Assembly: GCA_902788505.1 (NCBI GenBank)
Contig: CADAKH010000004.1
Location: forward strand, 1-64,000
Reading direction: 5' to 3'
DNA: 64,000 nucleotides
Source: Oscillospiraceae bacterium
GTDB taxonomy: Bacteria > Bacillota > Clostridia > Saccharofermentanales > Saccharofermentanaceae
Part shown: piece by piece, positions 35,634 to 44,886 of the stretch
How positions within the stretch are numbered: position 1 is the stretch's first letter
Layout: each line of letters opens with the position of its first letter
Position numbers and translations under genes: made by a program
The notes under the pieces: model-generated
Database searches by the model: none
What the model was told of the DNA's origin: nothing
What the model saw: the letters and a program-made list of their open reading frames with translations, nothing else

Positions 35634-37070
35634 ATGCCTAAGAAAAAAGATGATAAAAAAATCAAAACAAGCGAGCTTTTCGCTGAATTCCCCAACCTTT
35701 ATGAGACAGCATCAGCTGATGATCTTACTGCAACCTTCGAATTTGCCGAAGAGTACAAGGCGTTTCTCGACAATTCCAAGACTGAGCGTGAATTTGCTGC
35801 CAATGCAATTCTGGCAGCTGAAGAACTTGGCTATGTCGATATAGCTTCAAAGGATACGCTCAAGCCGGGTGATAAGGTTTATCAGAGTATCAAGGGTAAG
35901 GGTTTTGCCGCTGCTGTTATCGGCAAAAAGAGCCCTTTGGAAGGATTTAACATCCTTGGAGCACATATCGATTCACCAAGGCTTGATCTTAAGCCGAATC
36001 CGATCTACGAGGATAATGATACTGTTTATTTCAAGACCCATTATTACGGCGGGATCAAGAAGTATCAGTGGACTACGATCCCTTTGAGCATTCATGGCGT
36101 TGTTTTTACAAATGACGGTAAGGCCCATCAGATCGTAGTAGGTGAGAAGGATGATGATCCGGTATTCTATATCACTGATCTCCTTCCTCATCTTGGAAAT
36201 GAGCAGATGACAAAGAAGGCATCTGAATTCATTCCCGCTGAGGATCTTAATGTCGTTATCGGCGGTATTCCTTACACAGAAGATAAGAAATCCAAGGATA
36301 TCTTCAAAGCAGGCGTTCTGAAGATCCTTTTTGAGCAATACGGCATCAAGGAGAAGGATTTTGTATCTGCCGAAATAGAGATAGTTCCTGCTACTCATGC
36401 CAGGGATGTAGGTTTTGACAGAGCGTACATCGCTGCTTATGGCCACGATGATAAGGTTTGTGCTTATCCTGCATTAAGAGCGCTTCTCACTCAGGAAAAG
36501 CCTAAGAAGACATGTGTATGCCTTCTTACTGACAAGGAGGAGATCGGTTCTTACTCCAATTCAGGTGCTACGTCCAATCTTTATGAGAATTTCCTTATGG
36601 AAGTCTTTGCCAAGGCAGAAGGCGGAATCGATAAGTTCAACACATTGAAGTTCCGTAAGGCTCTTGCAGCTACCAAGATGCTCTCAACAGACGTAACAAC
36701 AGCATATGATCCCAAGTATTCGAATGTATTTGAGAAGAATAACACTGCTTTTATGTCACACGGTCTCAAGATCGAGAAGTATACAGGTGCAAGAGGCAAG
36801 TCAGGCTGCTCGGAAGCTACAGGTGATTTTATTGCTGAGATCACTGATATATTTGAGAAGAATTCAATCCCGTGGCAGACGGGTGAGCTCGGCCGTATTG
36901 ATGCCGGCGGCGGCGGAACTATCGCTGCCATCATGGCTGAACTCGGTATGGATGTAGTAGATATGGGTGTTCCCGTATGGTCTATGCATGCTCCTGTTGA
37001 AGTTATTTCCAAGATCGACCTTTACTATCTGTATTTAGGTTATAAGGCATTTATCGAGAATATCGGCTAA
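35634..37070 (+). CDS. M18 family aminopeptidase
   Basis: Cytosolic zinc aminopeptidase of the aspartyl-aminopeptidase family. Family motifs: GAHIDSPRLDLKPNP (residues about 103-117, first metal His and Asp), the HYYGGIKKYQW segment, TDKEEIGSYSNSGATS (catalytic Glu pair, about 299-314), and GVPVWSMHAP near the C-terminus with the last metal His. At 478 residues it is full length. The start has AAGAGGTG upstream. Its stop overlaps the ATG of the cardiolipin synthase gene by one base. Confidence 0.92.
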   Translation: MPKKKDDKKIKTSELFAEFPNLYETASADDLTATFEFAEEYKAFLDNSKTEREFAANAILAAEELGYVDIASKDTLKPGDKVYQSIKGKGFAAAVIGKKSPLEGFNILGAHIDSPRLDLKPNPIYEDNDTVYFKTHYYGGIKKYQWTTIPLSIHGVVFTNDGKAHQIVVGEKDDDPVFYITDLLPHLGNEQMTKKASEFIPAEDLNVVIGGIPYTEDKKSKDIFKAGVLKILFEQYGIKEKDFVSAEIEIVPATHARDVGFDRAYIAAYGHDDKVCAYPALRALLTQEKPKKTCVCLLTDKEEIGSYSNSGATSNLYENFLMEVFAKAEGGIDKFNTLKFRKALAATKMLSTDVTTAYDPKYSNVFEKNNTAFMSHGLKIEKYTGARGKSGCSEATGDFIAEITDIFEKNSIPWQTGELGRIDAGGGGTIAAIMAELGMDVVDMGVPVWSMHAPVEVISKIDLYYLYLGYKAFIENIG

Positions 37071-38629
37071 TGGCTACAAAGAGAACGGTAGAACGTAAAA
37101 CTGCTATCAGGAACAGTGTCGGAAGAATTATTATCTTCGGTTTATTTGTTCTTGCGCAGATAATAGGTTTTATCGTTCTTTTATATTTTATCGGTGACAA
37201 ATTTCCTCCGATTGATATTGTCGTAAGAGCACTGGCACTTATTGTAGCTCTCGGTATAAATTCGAGAGACCACAATAGTGCATTTAAGCTTATCTGGGTC
37301 ATTGCTATCCTGATACTTCCGGTTCCGGGCCTTTTGTTTTATGTCCTGAATAATTTCAGCAGTTCCAAGCATAAGATCAAGAAGCGTCTCGAAAAGGTTG
37401 ATCTCATGGTGTTCAGCCATTTGAATTACAATGATGACATCTTTGATGAATTCAGGAAAAAAGATCCTGCAAGAGCTTCAAACGCAAAATATCTGAGAAG
37501 ATATGACTTCCCGATATATGAAGGAACGGATATTCAATATTTCCCTGTAGCTTACGACTGTTATAAAGATCAGATCGAGGCAATCAAAAAAGCAGAGAAA
37601 TTCGTATATCTCGAATACCATGCGATTGAGACAAAGGAAGCATTTGAACCTCTTCATGAAGCATTGAAGGAGAGAGCTGCTTCTGGCGTTGACTGCAGAG
37701 TCTTATATGATGATGTAGGTTCTTTTACTTTTATCAGCAGGGCATTTGTTAAACTTCTTGAGTCCGAAGGCATTAAATGCAATGCGTTTAATCCGGCTTA
37801 CCCGGTATTGCAGCTTTTCATGAACAACCGCGATCACAGAAAGATCATGGTTGTTGACGGCAAGGTCGGTTATACAGGCGGATATAACATCGCAGATGAG
37901 TATTTCAACATCGTTAATCCTTACGGTAAGTGGAAAGATAACGGAATTAAGCTTAGAGGACCTGCCGTTCAAAGCCTTACCGCAATGTTTGTTGAGATGT
38001 GGAACTTTGCCGATCTTAAGCGTAAAGATGATGATATGCTCCAATTTGAACCTGTGAACATACCTAAAATTGAATCTGCCAAAGGCTACTGTGTTCCTTA
38101 TTGTGACAGCCCTCTCGACAATGAGCCGGTGGGTGAGAATGTTTATATCAACATGATCAACAATTCCCAGGAGTACTGTTGGTTCATGACTCCTTATCTT
38201 GTTCTTTCAGATGAGCTTGCAAGGGCATTGCAGATCGCTGCCAAGCGTGGCGTTGATGTAAGGATCATCACACCGGGAATACCCGATAAGAAATTCACTT
38301 ATCATGTTACAAGGTCATATTACAATATGCTTGTAACATGCGGAGTCAAGGTTTTCGAGTATACTCCCGGGTTTAATCATACTAAGACCTGTCTTTGTGA
38401 CGATAAGTGCGCGGTCGTAGGTACTATCAACCTTGATTTTAGAAGTCTTTACCATCACTTTGAGAATGCGGTCTATATGTTTGATGTTGATTGTCTTCCT
38501 GATATCAGAAAAGACTTTATCGATACGTTGGCTGAATGCCGTGATGTTACAGAGAAATACAGTCAAAGACCTAATGTTATCGTCAGGTTCTTAAAATCTA
38601 TACTTAGACTATGGGCTCCTTTGCTCTGA
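37070..38629 (+). CDS. cls: Cardiolipin synthase
   Basis: Phospholipase-D superfamily membrane enzyme joining two phosphatidylglycerols into cardiolipin. Two N-terminal membrane helices (residues about 17-42 and 65-92) precede two HKD motifs: DHRKIMVVDGKVGYTGG (about 257-273) and NHTKTCLCDDKCAVVGT (about 438-454). At 519 residues it matches clostridial Cls. It is coupled to the upstream peptidase gene by a one-base overlap and is 17 bases from the amidohydrolase gene. It works downstream of CdsA (3727) in phospholipid synthesis. Confidence 0.94.
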   Translation: MATKRTVERKTAIRNSVGRIIIFGLFVLAQIIGFIVLLYFIGDKFPPIDIVVRALALIVALGINSRDHNSAFKLIWVIAILILPVPGLLFYVLNNFSSSKHKIKKRLEKVDLMVFSHLNYNDDIFDEFRKKDPARASNAKYLRRYDFPIYEGTDIQYFPVAYDCYKDQIEAIKKAEKFVYLEYHAIETKEAFEPLHEALKERAASGVDCRVLYDDVGSFTFISRAFVKLLESEGIKCNAFNPAYPVLQLFMNNRDHRKIMVVDGKVGYTGGYNIADEYFNIVNPYGKWKDNGIKLRGPAVQSLTAMFVEMWNFADLKRKDDDMLQFEPVNIPKIESAKGYCVPYCDSPLDNEPVGENVYINMINNSQEYCWFMTPYLVLSDELARALQIAAKRGVDVRIITPGIPDKKFTYHVTRSYYNMLVTCGVKVFEYTPGFNHTKTCLCDDKCAVVGTINLDFRSLYHHFENAVYMFDVDCLPDIRKDFIDTLAECRDVTEKYSQRPNVIVRFLKSILRLWAPLL

Positions 38630-38646
38630 TTTAGAAAGGATTATTT

Positions 38647-39906
38647 ATGTCTGTTCGTTTTTATAATTGCAGAATGCTTACAATGAAGGATGATAAGATC
38701 ATCGAAGGTGAATTATGGACTGATAAAGATAAGATCAGTTATATCGGACCTTCAGTTAAGGCTGACAGATCTTTTGACCGTGAGATAGATTGTAAGGGCA
38801 ATCTTCTCATGCCGGGTCTTAAAGATGCACATACACATTCTGCGATGACCTTCTCAAGATCTCTCGCAGATGAGTATTGCCTTGATAAATGGCTTCACAA
38901 GGCTATTTTCCCTAGAGAAGCAAAACTTACGGAGGAAGCTGTTTACTGGTTTTCAAAGCTTGCATATGCCGAATACATTTCGGGCGGTATAACATCTTGC
39001 TTTGACATGTATTTCTTCAAGGAAGCTTCAGCTAAAGCAGCGGTTGAGACCGGATTCAGACATATATTCTGTGGCGCTGCCAATGATTTCGGCGGTTTTG
39101 ACGAGCTCGAGGAGTACTATTTAAAACTTAACGACTTCGACCCTCTTGTTTCTTTTATCTACGGTTTCCATGCGGAATATACAACATGTGAGGACAATCT
39201 TAAGAGAATGTCTGATCTTGCCCATAAGTATAATGCGCCTGTTTTTACTCACATTTCAGAGACTTCTGCTGAAGTGGAGGGCTGTAAGGAAAGATATGGT
39301 GTAACACCGGCTGTTCTTTTCGATAAGCTCGGAATCTTTGATTTTGGCGGCGGCGGATTCCACTGTGTATGGTTTACGGACGAAGACCGCGAGATCTTCA
39401 AAAAGAGAGGACTCTGGTCTGTATTCAATGCCTGTTCCAATCTCAAGCTCGCAAGCGGAATTACACCTGTTTACAAGTTTATTTCAAATGATATGAAGAT
39501 TGCGATCGGTACAGATGGCGCCGGCTCCAATAACAGCCTTTCTATGTTCCGTGAGATGTATCTTGATACAGTTCTTTCCAACATTGAGACTCATAATGCT
39601 GCGGCTGTAGATCCTTTTACCATTCTTAAGGCAGGAACTACCGGCGGTGCTCTTTGCATGGGTCTCAATGATTCTGACTGCCTTTCTGAAGGAAAGAAGG
39701 CTGATATCATTATGATCGATATGAATAAACCTTCGATGCAGCCTGAGAATAATATTGCAAGAAATATCATTTACAGCGCTGATAATTCCGTTGTAAAGAT
39801 GACTATGATTGACGGTAAGATACTCTACGAAGACGGTACGTTTACAACTATCGATCTTGATGAGGTTATCAGGGAGAGCAACAGACTTATGAAAGGACTT
39901 GTCTGA
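38647..39906 (+). CDS. Amidohydrolase, S-adenosylhomocysteine/5'-methylthioadenosine deaminase-like
   Basis: TIM-barrel metal-dependent deaminase of the MtaD/SsnA/TrzN group. The first metal motif is LKDAHTHSAMTFSRSLAD (residues about 58-75); others are FHAEYT, THISET (about 199-204), HCVWF and IGTDGAGSNNSLSMF (about 286-300). The C-terminal MIDGKILYEDG closes the composite beta-sandwich. At 419 residues the length is normal. The exact substrate (SAH, MTA, or another purine or guanidine compound) cannot be fixed from sequence. AAAGGA lies before the start. Confidence 0.8.
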   Translation: MSVRFYNCRMLTMKDDKIIEGELWTDKDKISYIGPSVKADRSFDREIDCKGNLLMPGLKDAHTHSAMTFSRSLADEYCLDKWLHKAIFPREAKLTEEAVYWFSKLAYAEYISGGITSCFDMYFFKEASAKAAVETGFRHIFCGAANDFGGFDELEEYYLKLNDFDPLVSFIYGFHAEYTTCEDNLKRMSDLAHKYNAPVFTHISETSAEVEGCKERYGVTPAVLFDKLGIFDFGGGGFHCVWFTDEDREIFKKRGLWSVFNACSNLKLASGITPVYKFISNDMKIAIGTDGAGSNNSLSMFREMYLDTVLSNIETHNAAAVDPFTILKAGTTGGALCMGLNDSDCLSEGKKADIIMIDMNKPSMQPENNIARNIIYSADNSVVKMTMIDGKILYEDGTFTTIDLDEVIRESNRLMKGLV

Positions 39907-39914
39907 TCTAAGTC

Positions 39915-41636
39915 ATGAAATTGCTTTTCAGTCACATCGGTAAATACAAAGCAGCGTCTGTCTTAAGCCCCGTGTTTAAGCTTCTTGAAGCATGTTTTGA
40001 ACTGACTGTCCCGCTGATAGTGGCAAACCTCATTGACTTAGGAATTAATCAGTCTGATGCTCAATATGTTAAATCACATGTCTGGATACTTGTTCTTTTT
40101 GCTGTTGTAGGATTTGCAAGTGCTATTACTGCACAGTATTTTGCTGCATATGCCGCAACCGGGATCTCATCAGGAATCCGCAAGAGCCTTCACGATAAGC
40201 TTCAGACATTGTCTGTTGCTGACTATGAGAAGATCGGATCTTCCGGTGCGGTTACTCTTCTGACATCGGATGTTAATCAGATACAGACCGGTATAAATCT
40301 TTTCCTTCGTCTGTTGCTGAGATCTCCTTTTATAGTTATCGGTGCATGCATAATGGCAGCTGTTGTTAAACCTTCGATAGCGCTTATTTTTGTAGCCTGC
40401 ACAGCTTTGCTTGCCGTAGTTATAGCTCTCAATATGAAGCTTTCGATTGCAAGGCATAAAGCAGCAAGAGAAGGACTTGATTCGCTTGTAAAAAAGACAT
40501 CTAACGGTATTACAGGTGAAAGAGTAATAAGAGGCTTTAATAAAACTTCTGATGATTATCTGAAATTCGAACAGAAGAGTAAGATCCTTAATATTTCACA
40601 GACAAAAGCTGCCGATTTTGCCGCATGGCTTAATCCGCTTACCTATGCTGTTGTAAATCTTGCCGTATGCCTTTTGATATACAGAGGTGCGGTTCATTTT
40701 AATGCAGGGACTCTGACTGACGGCCAGGTAGTAGCTCTTTATAATTACATGTCCCAGATCCTTATCGAACTCGTCAAACTTGCCAATCTGATCGTATCCG
40801 TATCCAGAGCTTATGCTTGTTTAAACAGGGCAGAAGGGTTAATCAACATAAAGAGTACGGCAGTAAACGGCACAAAAGTACTGGCCGGTTCCAAGCCTGT
40901 CGGTGTTTCAGTGAGGAATGTTTCTTATACTTATCAGGGTAACAACGAGGAATCTGTTAAAGACTTTTCGATAGAGATCAAACCGGGTGAGACTATAGGA
41001 ATTATCGGAAGTACCGGATGCGGTAAATCTACGGCAGCTTCACTTATTGCAGGTATTTATAATGCCCAGCAGGGAGAAGTTTTGCTTGACGGTATCGATA
41101 TCAAAGATATAAAGGCCACAAGTATTGCCGAATCTGTCGGAATGAGCCTTCAAAAGACGAGACTTTTCAGGGGTACACTTAAAGATAACATTACTCTTGG
41201 AAGGGATTCTTTAACTGACGAAGATATCAACACCGCATGTGCGTTGTCTTGCAGCGATGATGTTCTGGCTTCAAAAAAGGAAGGACTTGATTATTTGATC
41301 TCTGACGGAGGAGCCGGTCTTTCAGGCGGTCAGAGGCAGAGGATCGGTATAGCAAGAGCTCTGGCAGGAAAGCCGGGTCTTATCATTCTTGATGACTCGA
41401 CATCTGCACTTGACTGGGGCACCGAAAAGAAACTCCTGAATAATCTTTCATCCATATCGTCCAAGCCTACGGTTATCCTGATCTCACAAAAGGTCAGGAC
41501 TTGTATGAACTGTGACAGGATCGTTCTTATGGATGACGGTAAGATCGAAGCTATTGCCCCTCATGAGGAACTTCTTAAGATATCTGAAAACTACAGATAT
41601 ATGAATTCTCTTCAGATGAAGGGAGATGCCGTATGA
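39915..41636 (+). CDS. ABC exporter half-transporter with a degenerate ATP site
   Basis: Type IV ABC exporter half: six membrane helices (residues 1-310) and one nucleotide-binding domain (about 330-573). Walker A is GSTGCGKST and the signature LSGGQRQR is intact. The Walker B catalytic Glu is Asp (D494, in ILDDS) and the switch-loop His is Gln (Q525, in ISQKVRT). This is the pattern of the non-hydrolytic side in heterodimeric exporters such as TM287/288 and BmrCD. The stop overlaps the next ABC gene by 4 bases. Cargo is unknown; drugs, lipids or peptides are possible. Confidence 0.92.
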   Translation: MKLLFSHIGKYKAASVLSPVFKLLEACFELTVPLIVANLIDLGINQSDAQYVKSHVWILVLFAVVGFASAITAQYFAAYAATGISSGIRKSLHDKLQTLSVADYEKIGSSGAVTLLTSDVNQIQTGINLFLRLLLRSPFIVIGACIMAAVVKPSIALIFVACTALLAVVIALNMKLSIARHKAAREGLDSLVKKTSNGITGERVIRGFNKTSDDYLKFEQKSKILNISQTKAADFAAWLNPLTYAVVNLAVCLLIYRGAVHFNAGTLTDGQVVALYNYMSQILIELVKLANLIVSVSRAYACLNRAEGLINIKSTAVNGTKVLAGSKPVGVSVRNVSYTYQGNNEESVKDFSIEIKPGETIGIIGSTGCGKSTAASLIAGIYNAQQGEVLLDGIDIKDIKATSIAESVGMSLQKTRLFRGTLKDNITLGRDSLTDEDINTACALSCSDDVLASKKEGLDYLISDGGAGLSGGQRQRIGIARALAGKPGLIILDDSTSALDWGTEKKLLNNLSSISSKPTVILISQKVRTCMNCDRIVLMDDGKIEAIAPHEELLKISENYRYMNSLQMKGDAV

Positions 41637-43354
41637 ACTTAAAGAATGTTAAGCGTCTTCTTTCATATCTAAAAGGTTCGGCCGGTTTGGTTGTGCTTTC
41701 CGTACTGATCGGAATACTTTTCGGAACCGCTACTGTCGCTATCCCTTATTTTGCGGGAAAGGCTATAGACAATCTCGGAAATATGGATGTGCTCTTCAGG
41801 TATGTTATCAATATTCTTTTTCTGCTTGTATTTGCGGCTTTGCTTCAGTTCGCGCTTATAAAGATGAATAACAGGATTGCTTTTTCTATCGGATACAGAT
41901 TAAGAAATGCTGCATATTCAAAGATGCACAGGGTAAAGATGTCTTATATAGACAAGACTTCTGCAGGCAGTCTTCAGAGTCTTATTATCAGTGATGTCGA
42001 GACAGTCTCAGACGGTCTTCTTTTATTTCTTAACCAGTTTGCATCAGGAATCGCAACCATAGCCATTACTTTGGCTGTTATGTTCTTTATCAATTGGAAG
42101 ATCTCATTGATAGTCGTGGTTTTCACACCTGTATCTATTGCTGTATCAACATTTATTGCCAAGGGTTCTTATAAGTCTTTTGCAAAACAGGCTGAGATAA
42201 GGAGCAAACAAACTGCTTTTGTATCTGAATCGGTCAACAATTTCAGGGAATGCAAGGTTTACAACGTCTCTGACGTCAGGATCAAAGGGTTCGACGATCT
42301 TAATGAACAGTATAAGAAAACAGCGACTAAAGCCACATTCCTTTCATCTATAAGCAACCCTTCATCCAGATTTGTAAATGCACTGATCTACGCGGGTGTT
42401 GTATTGACCGGTTGTCTTGCAGGTATCGGCGGTACGATTACTGTCGGTAGTCTGATGTCGCTTCTGGCTTATTCCAGCCAGTTTATGAAGCCTTTTAATG
42501 ACCTTTCCGCCGTTTATACTGAACTGTCTGACAGTTTTGCCTGCCTTACCAGGATCTTCTCTCATTTGGACAGTCCTGAAATACCGGGAGAGACAGTTCC
42601 TGAAGAATTGCCCGATAAGAATGTTCAGTTCGATATTGAATTCAAGGATGTATGCTTCTCTTATGTTGAAGGAAGACCTGTCCTTAAGAATATTTCTTTC
42701 AAGGTCGGTAAGGGAGAGTCATTTGCTATCGCCGGTCCTACAGGTTGCGGTAAGACGACTCTGATCAATCTTCTTATGCGTTATTATGAACCCGATTCAG
42801 GCGATATTCTTATTAACGGCAAATCCATCAGGGATATTCCGAGATCTGAACTCAGACACTATATCGGATTTGTTACTCAGGACACATGGCTTGCAGACGG
42901 AACTGTTATGGAGAACATCAGATTTTCCGGTTCCCATATCACTGATGAAGAGGTTTTCGAGGCAAGTAAAAAGGCCGGATGTGATTCTTTTATCAGAAAA
43001 TTACCAAAGCGGTATAATGAGCAGATAGAAAACGACAGGGATGATATATCAGAAGGTCAGAAACAGCTTTTGACAATCGCGAGAGCAATGGCTTCCGACC
43101 CGGCGATAATGATCCTTGACGAAGCAACATCATCTGTAGACGTTGTTACAGAAGACCGTATACAGAAGGCCATAAGAGAACTTCTGAACGGCAGGACAAG
43201 CATAATAATCGCGCACAGGCTCTCACAGATAACGAACTGTGACAAGATCGTCGTTATTGATGACGGCAAAGTCTCTGAGATCGGATCTCACAATGAGCTT
43301 ATAGCGAACGGCGGATTTTACAGCAGGCTTTATGCCTCCTATATATCCGGATAA
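41633..43354 (+). CDS. ABC exporter half-transporter with the catalytic ATP site residues
   Basis: Partner of the upstream gene, also 573 residues: six membrane helices followed by one nucleotide-binding domain. Walker A is GPTGCGKTT, the catalytic Glu is E497 in ILDEATSSVD and the switch His is H528 in IIAHRLS. Its own signature is changed to ISEGQ, which would face the degenerate site of its partner, exactly as expected for an asymmetric heterodimer. It starts by ATGA overlap, so the two halves are made together. murD follows after 9 bases, with no clear functional link. Confidence 0.93.
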   Translation: MNLKNVKRLLSYLKGSAGLVVLSVLIGILFGTATVAIPYFAGKAIDNLGNMDVLFRYVINILFLLVFAALLQFALIKMNNRIAFSIGYRLRNAAYSKMHRVKMSYIDKTSAGSLQSLIISDVETVSDGLLLFLNQFASGIATIAITLAVMFFINWKISLIVVVFTPVSIAVSTFIAKGSYKSFAKQAEIRSKQTAFVSESVNNFRECKVYNVSDVRIKGFDDLNEQYKKTATKATFLSSISNPSSRFVNALIYAGVVLTGCLAGIGGTITVGSLMSLLAYSSQFMKPFNDLSAVYTELSDSFACLTRIFSHLDSPEIPGETVPEELPDKNVQFDIEFKDVCFSYVEGRPVLKNISFKVGKGESFAIAGPTGCGKTTLINLLMRYYEPDSGDILINGKSIRDIPRSELRHYIGFVTQDTWLADGTVMENIRFSGSHITDEEVFEASKKAGCDSFIRKLPKRYNEQIENDRDDISEGQKQLLTIARAMASDPAIMILDEATSSVDVVTEDRIQKAIRELLNGRTSIIIAHRLSQITNCDKIVVIDDGKVSEIGSHNELIANGGFYSRLYASYISG

Positions 43355-43363
43355 GGAGAATAT

Positions 43364-44857
43364 ATGAGCAATATTAATTTTGACGACTTTAAGGAATTCA
43401 TAAACGGTAAAAAGGCCGCCGTTATCGGTGTCGGAATATCCAATACTCCGCTGATCAGATGGCTTGTTTCCCTTGGCTGTAAAGTTACTGCCTGCGATAA
43501 GATGACCTCAGATGATCCGGTCCTCAAAAAGAATATTGAGGCTTTATCTGATATAGCTGACAGTATCGAATGGTCTTTGGGAGAGAACTATCTGTCTCAT
43601 CTCAATGATGATTTTTACGATTATGTTTTTAAGACACCCAAGATGAGATTCGAGACACCTGAACTTGCTGCTCTTAAGGCAAAGGGGTCGATCCTTACAA
43701 CAGAGATGGAACTGTTTATGAATCTTTGTCCTGCGCAGATCTTTGCGATTACCGGATCTGACGGAAAAACAACTACGACCACTTTGACTGCAGAGATACT
43801 TAAGCAGTCCGGTTATACCGTGTGGGTTGGCGGAAATATCGGTACACCTTTGCTCGATAAGGTTTCTCAGATGTGGTCTGATGACATGGTCGTTCTTGAA
43901 CTGTCCTCATTCCAGCTTCTTGGTATGAATACGCCCGCAGATGTAGCGATAATTACGAATATTACGCCCAATCATCTTGATTTCCACAAGGATTACGATG
44001 AATATATCCAGGCTAAGGTCAATATATTCAGGAATCAGGGACCTTTCGGCAAGGTCATTCTTAATGCCGGTTGTGACCTTACATATGATATGAGAGATAC
44101 GGCAAGAGGAAGGGTGGATCTATTCTCTGTCGATAAAGCAAATGTAATGAGATCTGATTCTCCGCTTTACAGAAGAGCATATACCGAAAACGGCAGACTC
44201 ATATATGAAGACAACGGCGTTAAGACCGATATCTGCGGTGTGGATGAGATCTTTATACCCGGCGAACACAATGTTGAGAATTTCCTTGCAGCCACCTGTG
44301 CAGTATTTGATTATGTAAAACCAGAGGATATTGCTTACGTGGCAAAGAATTTCAAGGGCGTTCCTCACAGAATAGAGTTTATCAGGGAACTTGACGGAGT
44401 AAGGTGGTATAACTCATCGATCGATACATCTCCTAACCGTTCACTTAATACTATGAAGGCATTGGCTGCACGTAATGAGAAGGGCGTTCTTATATGCGGA
44501 GGAGCAGATAAGAAATGCATTTATGACGGTCTCGGTGATTCTATTCTCAATGTATGCGACAGGATCATAATCTACGGATCTAATGCTGATCTTGTTACTG
44601 ATATTATCAAAAGGGAAGCAAACGGAAGGGAATATGAGATCTACCGCATTCCTGATAAAGAAGGCGATGTTTATGAATTCCCGGAAACTCGCGAAATCGT
44701 TGTTAACGCTTATAAAGAGGCTATAAACAAGGCAAGAGAGTGGGCAAAACCCGGAGAGATTGTTATTATGTCCTCTATAGGCACGTCATATGATCATTTC
44801 AGACACTTTGAGCATAGGGGTGATATGTTCAGAGATCTCGTAAATGATCTTAAGTAA
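43364..44857 (+). CDS. murD: UDP-N-acetylmuramoyl-L-alanine--D-glutamate ligase
   Basis: Cytoplasmic peptidoglycan precursor enzyme that adds D-Glu to UDP-MurNAc-L-Ala. The N-terminal Rossmann-like region has VIGVGISNTPLI, the ATP loop is TGSDGKTTTTTL (residues about 129-140), then NITPNHLDFH (about 201-210), HNVENFLAA, and PHRIEF with YNSSIDTSPNRSL. At 497 residues it is longer than E. coli MurD (438) but within clostridial range. It is not in a dcw cluster here; it lies between an ABC exporter and leuA. Confidence 0.93.
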   Translation: MSNINFDDFKEFINGKKAAVIGVGISNTPLIRWLVSLGCKVTACDKMTSDDPVLKKNIEALSDIADSIEWSLGENYLSHLNDDFYDYVFKTPKMRFETPELAALKAKGSILTTEMELFMNLCPAQIFAITGSDGKTTTTTLTAEILKQSGYTVWVGGNIGTPLLDKVSQMWSDDMVVLELSSFQLLGMNTPADVAIITNITPNHLDFHKDYDEYIQAKVNIFRNQGPFGKVILNAGCDLTYDMRDTARGRVDLFSVDKANVMRSDSPLYRRAYTENGRLIYEDNGVKTDICGVDEIFIPGEHNVENFLAATCAVFDYVKPEDIAYVAKNFKGVPHRIEFIRELDGVRWYNSSIDTSPNRSLNTMKALAARNEKGVLICGGADKKCIYDGLGDSILNVCDRIIIYGSNADLVTDIIKREANGREYEIYRIPDKEGDVYEFPETREIVVNAYKEAINKAREWAKPGEIVIMSSIGTSYDHFRHFEHRGDMFRDLVNDLK

Positions 44858-44886
44858 GTTATAGACTTCAGGGTGGAGGAAAGTTT

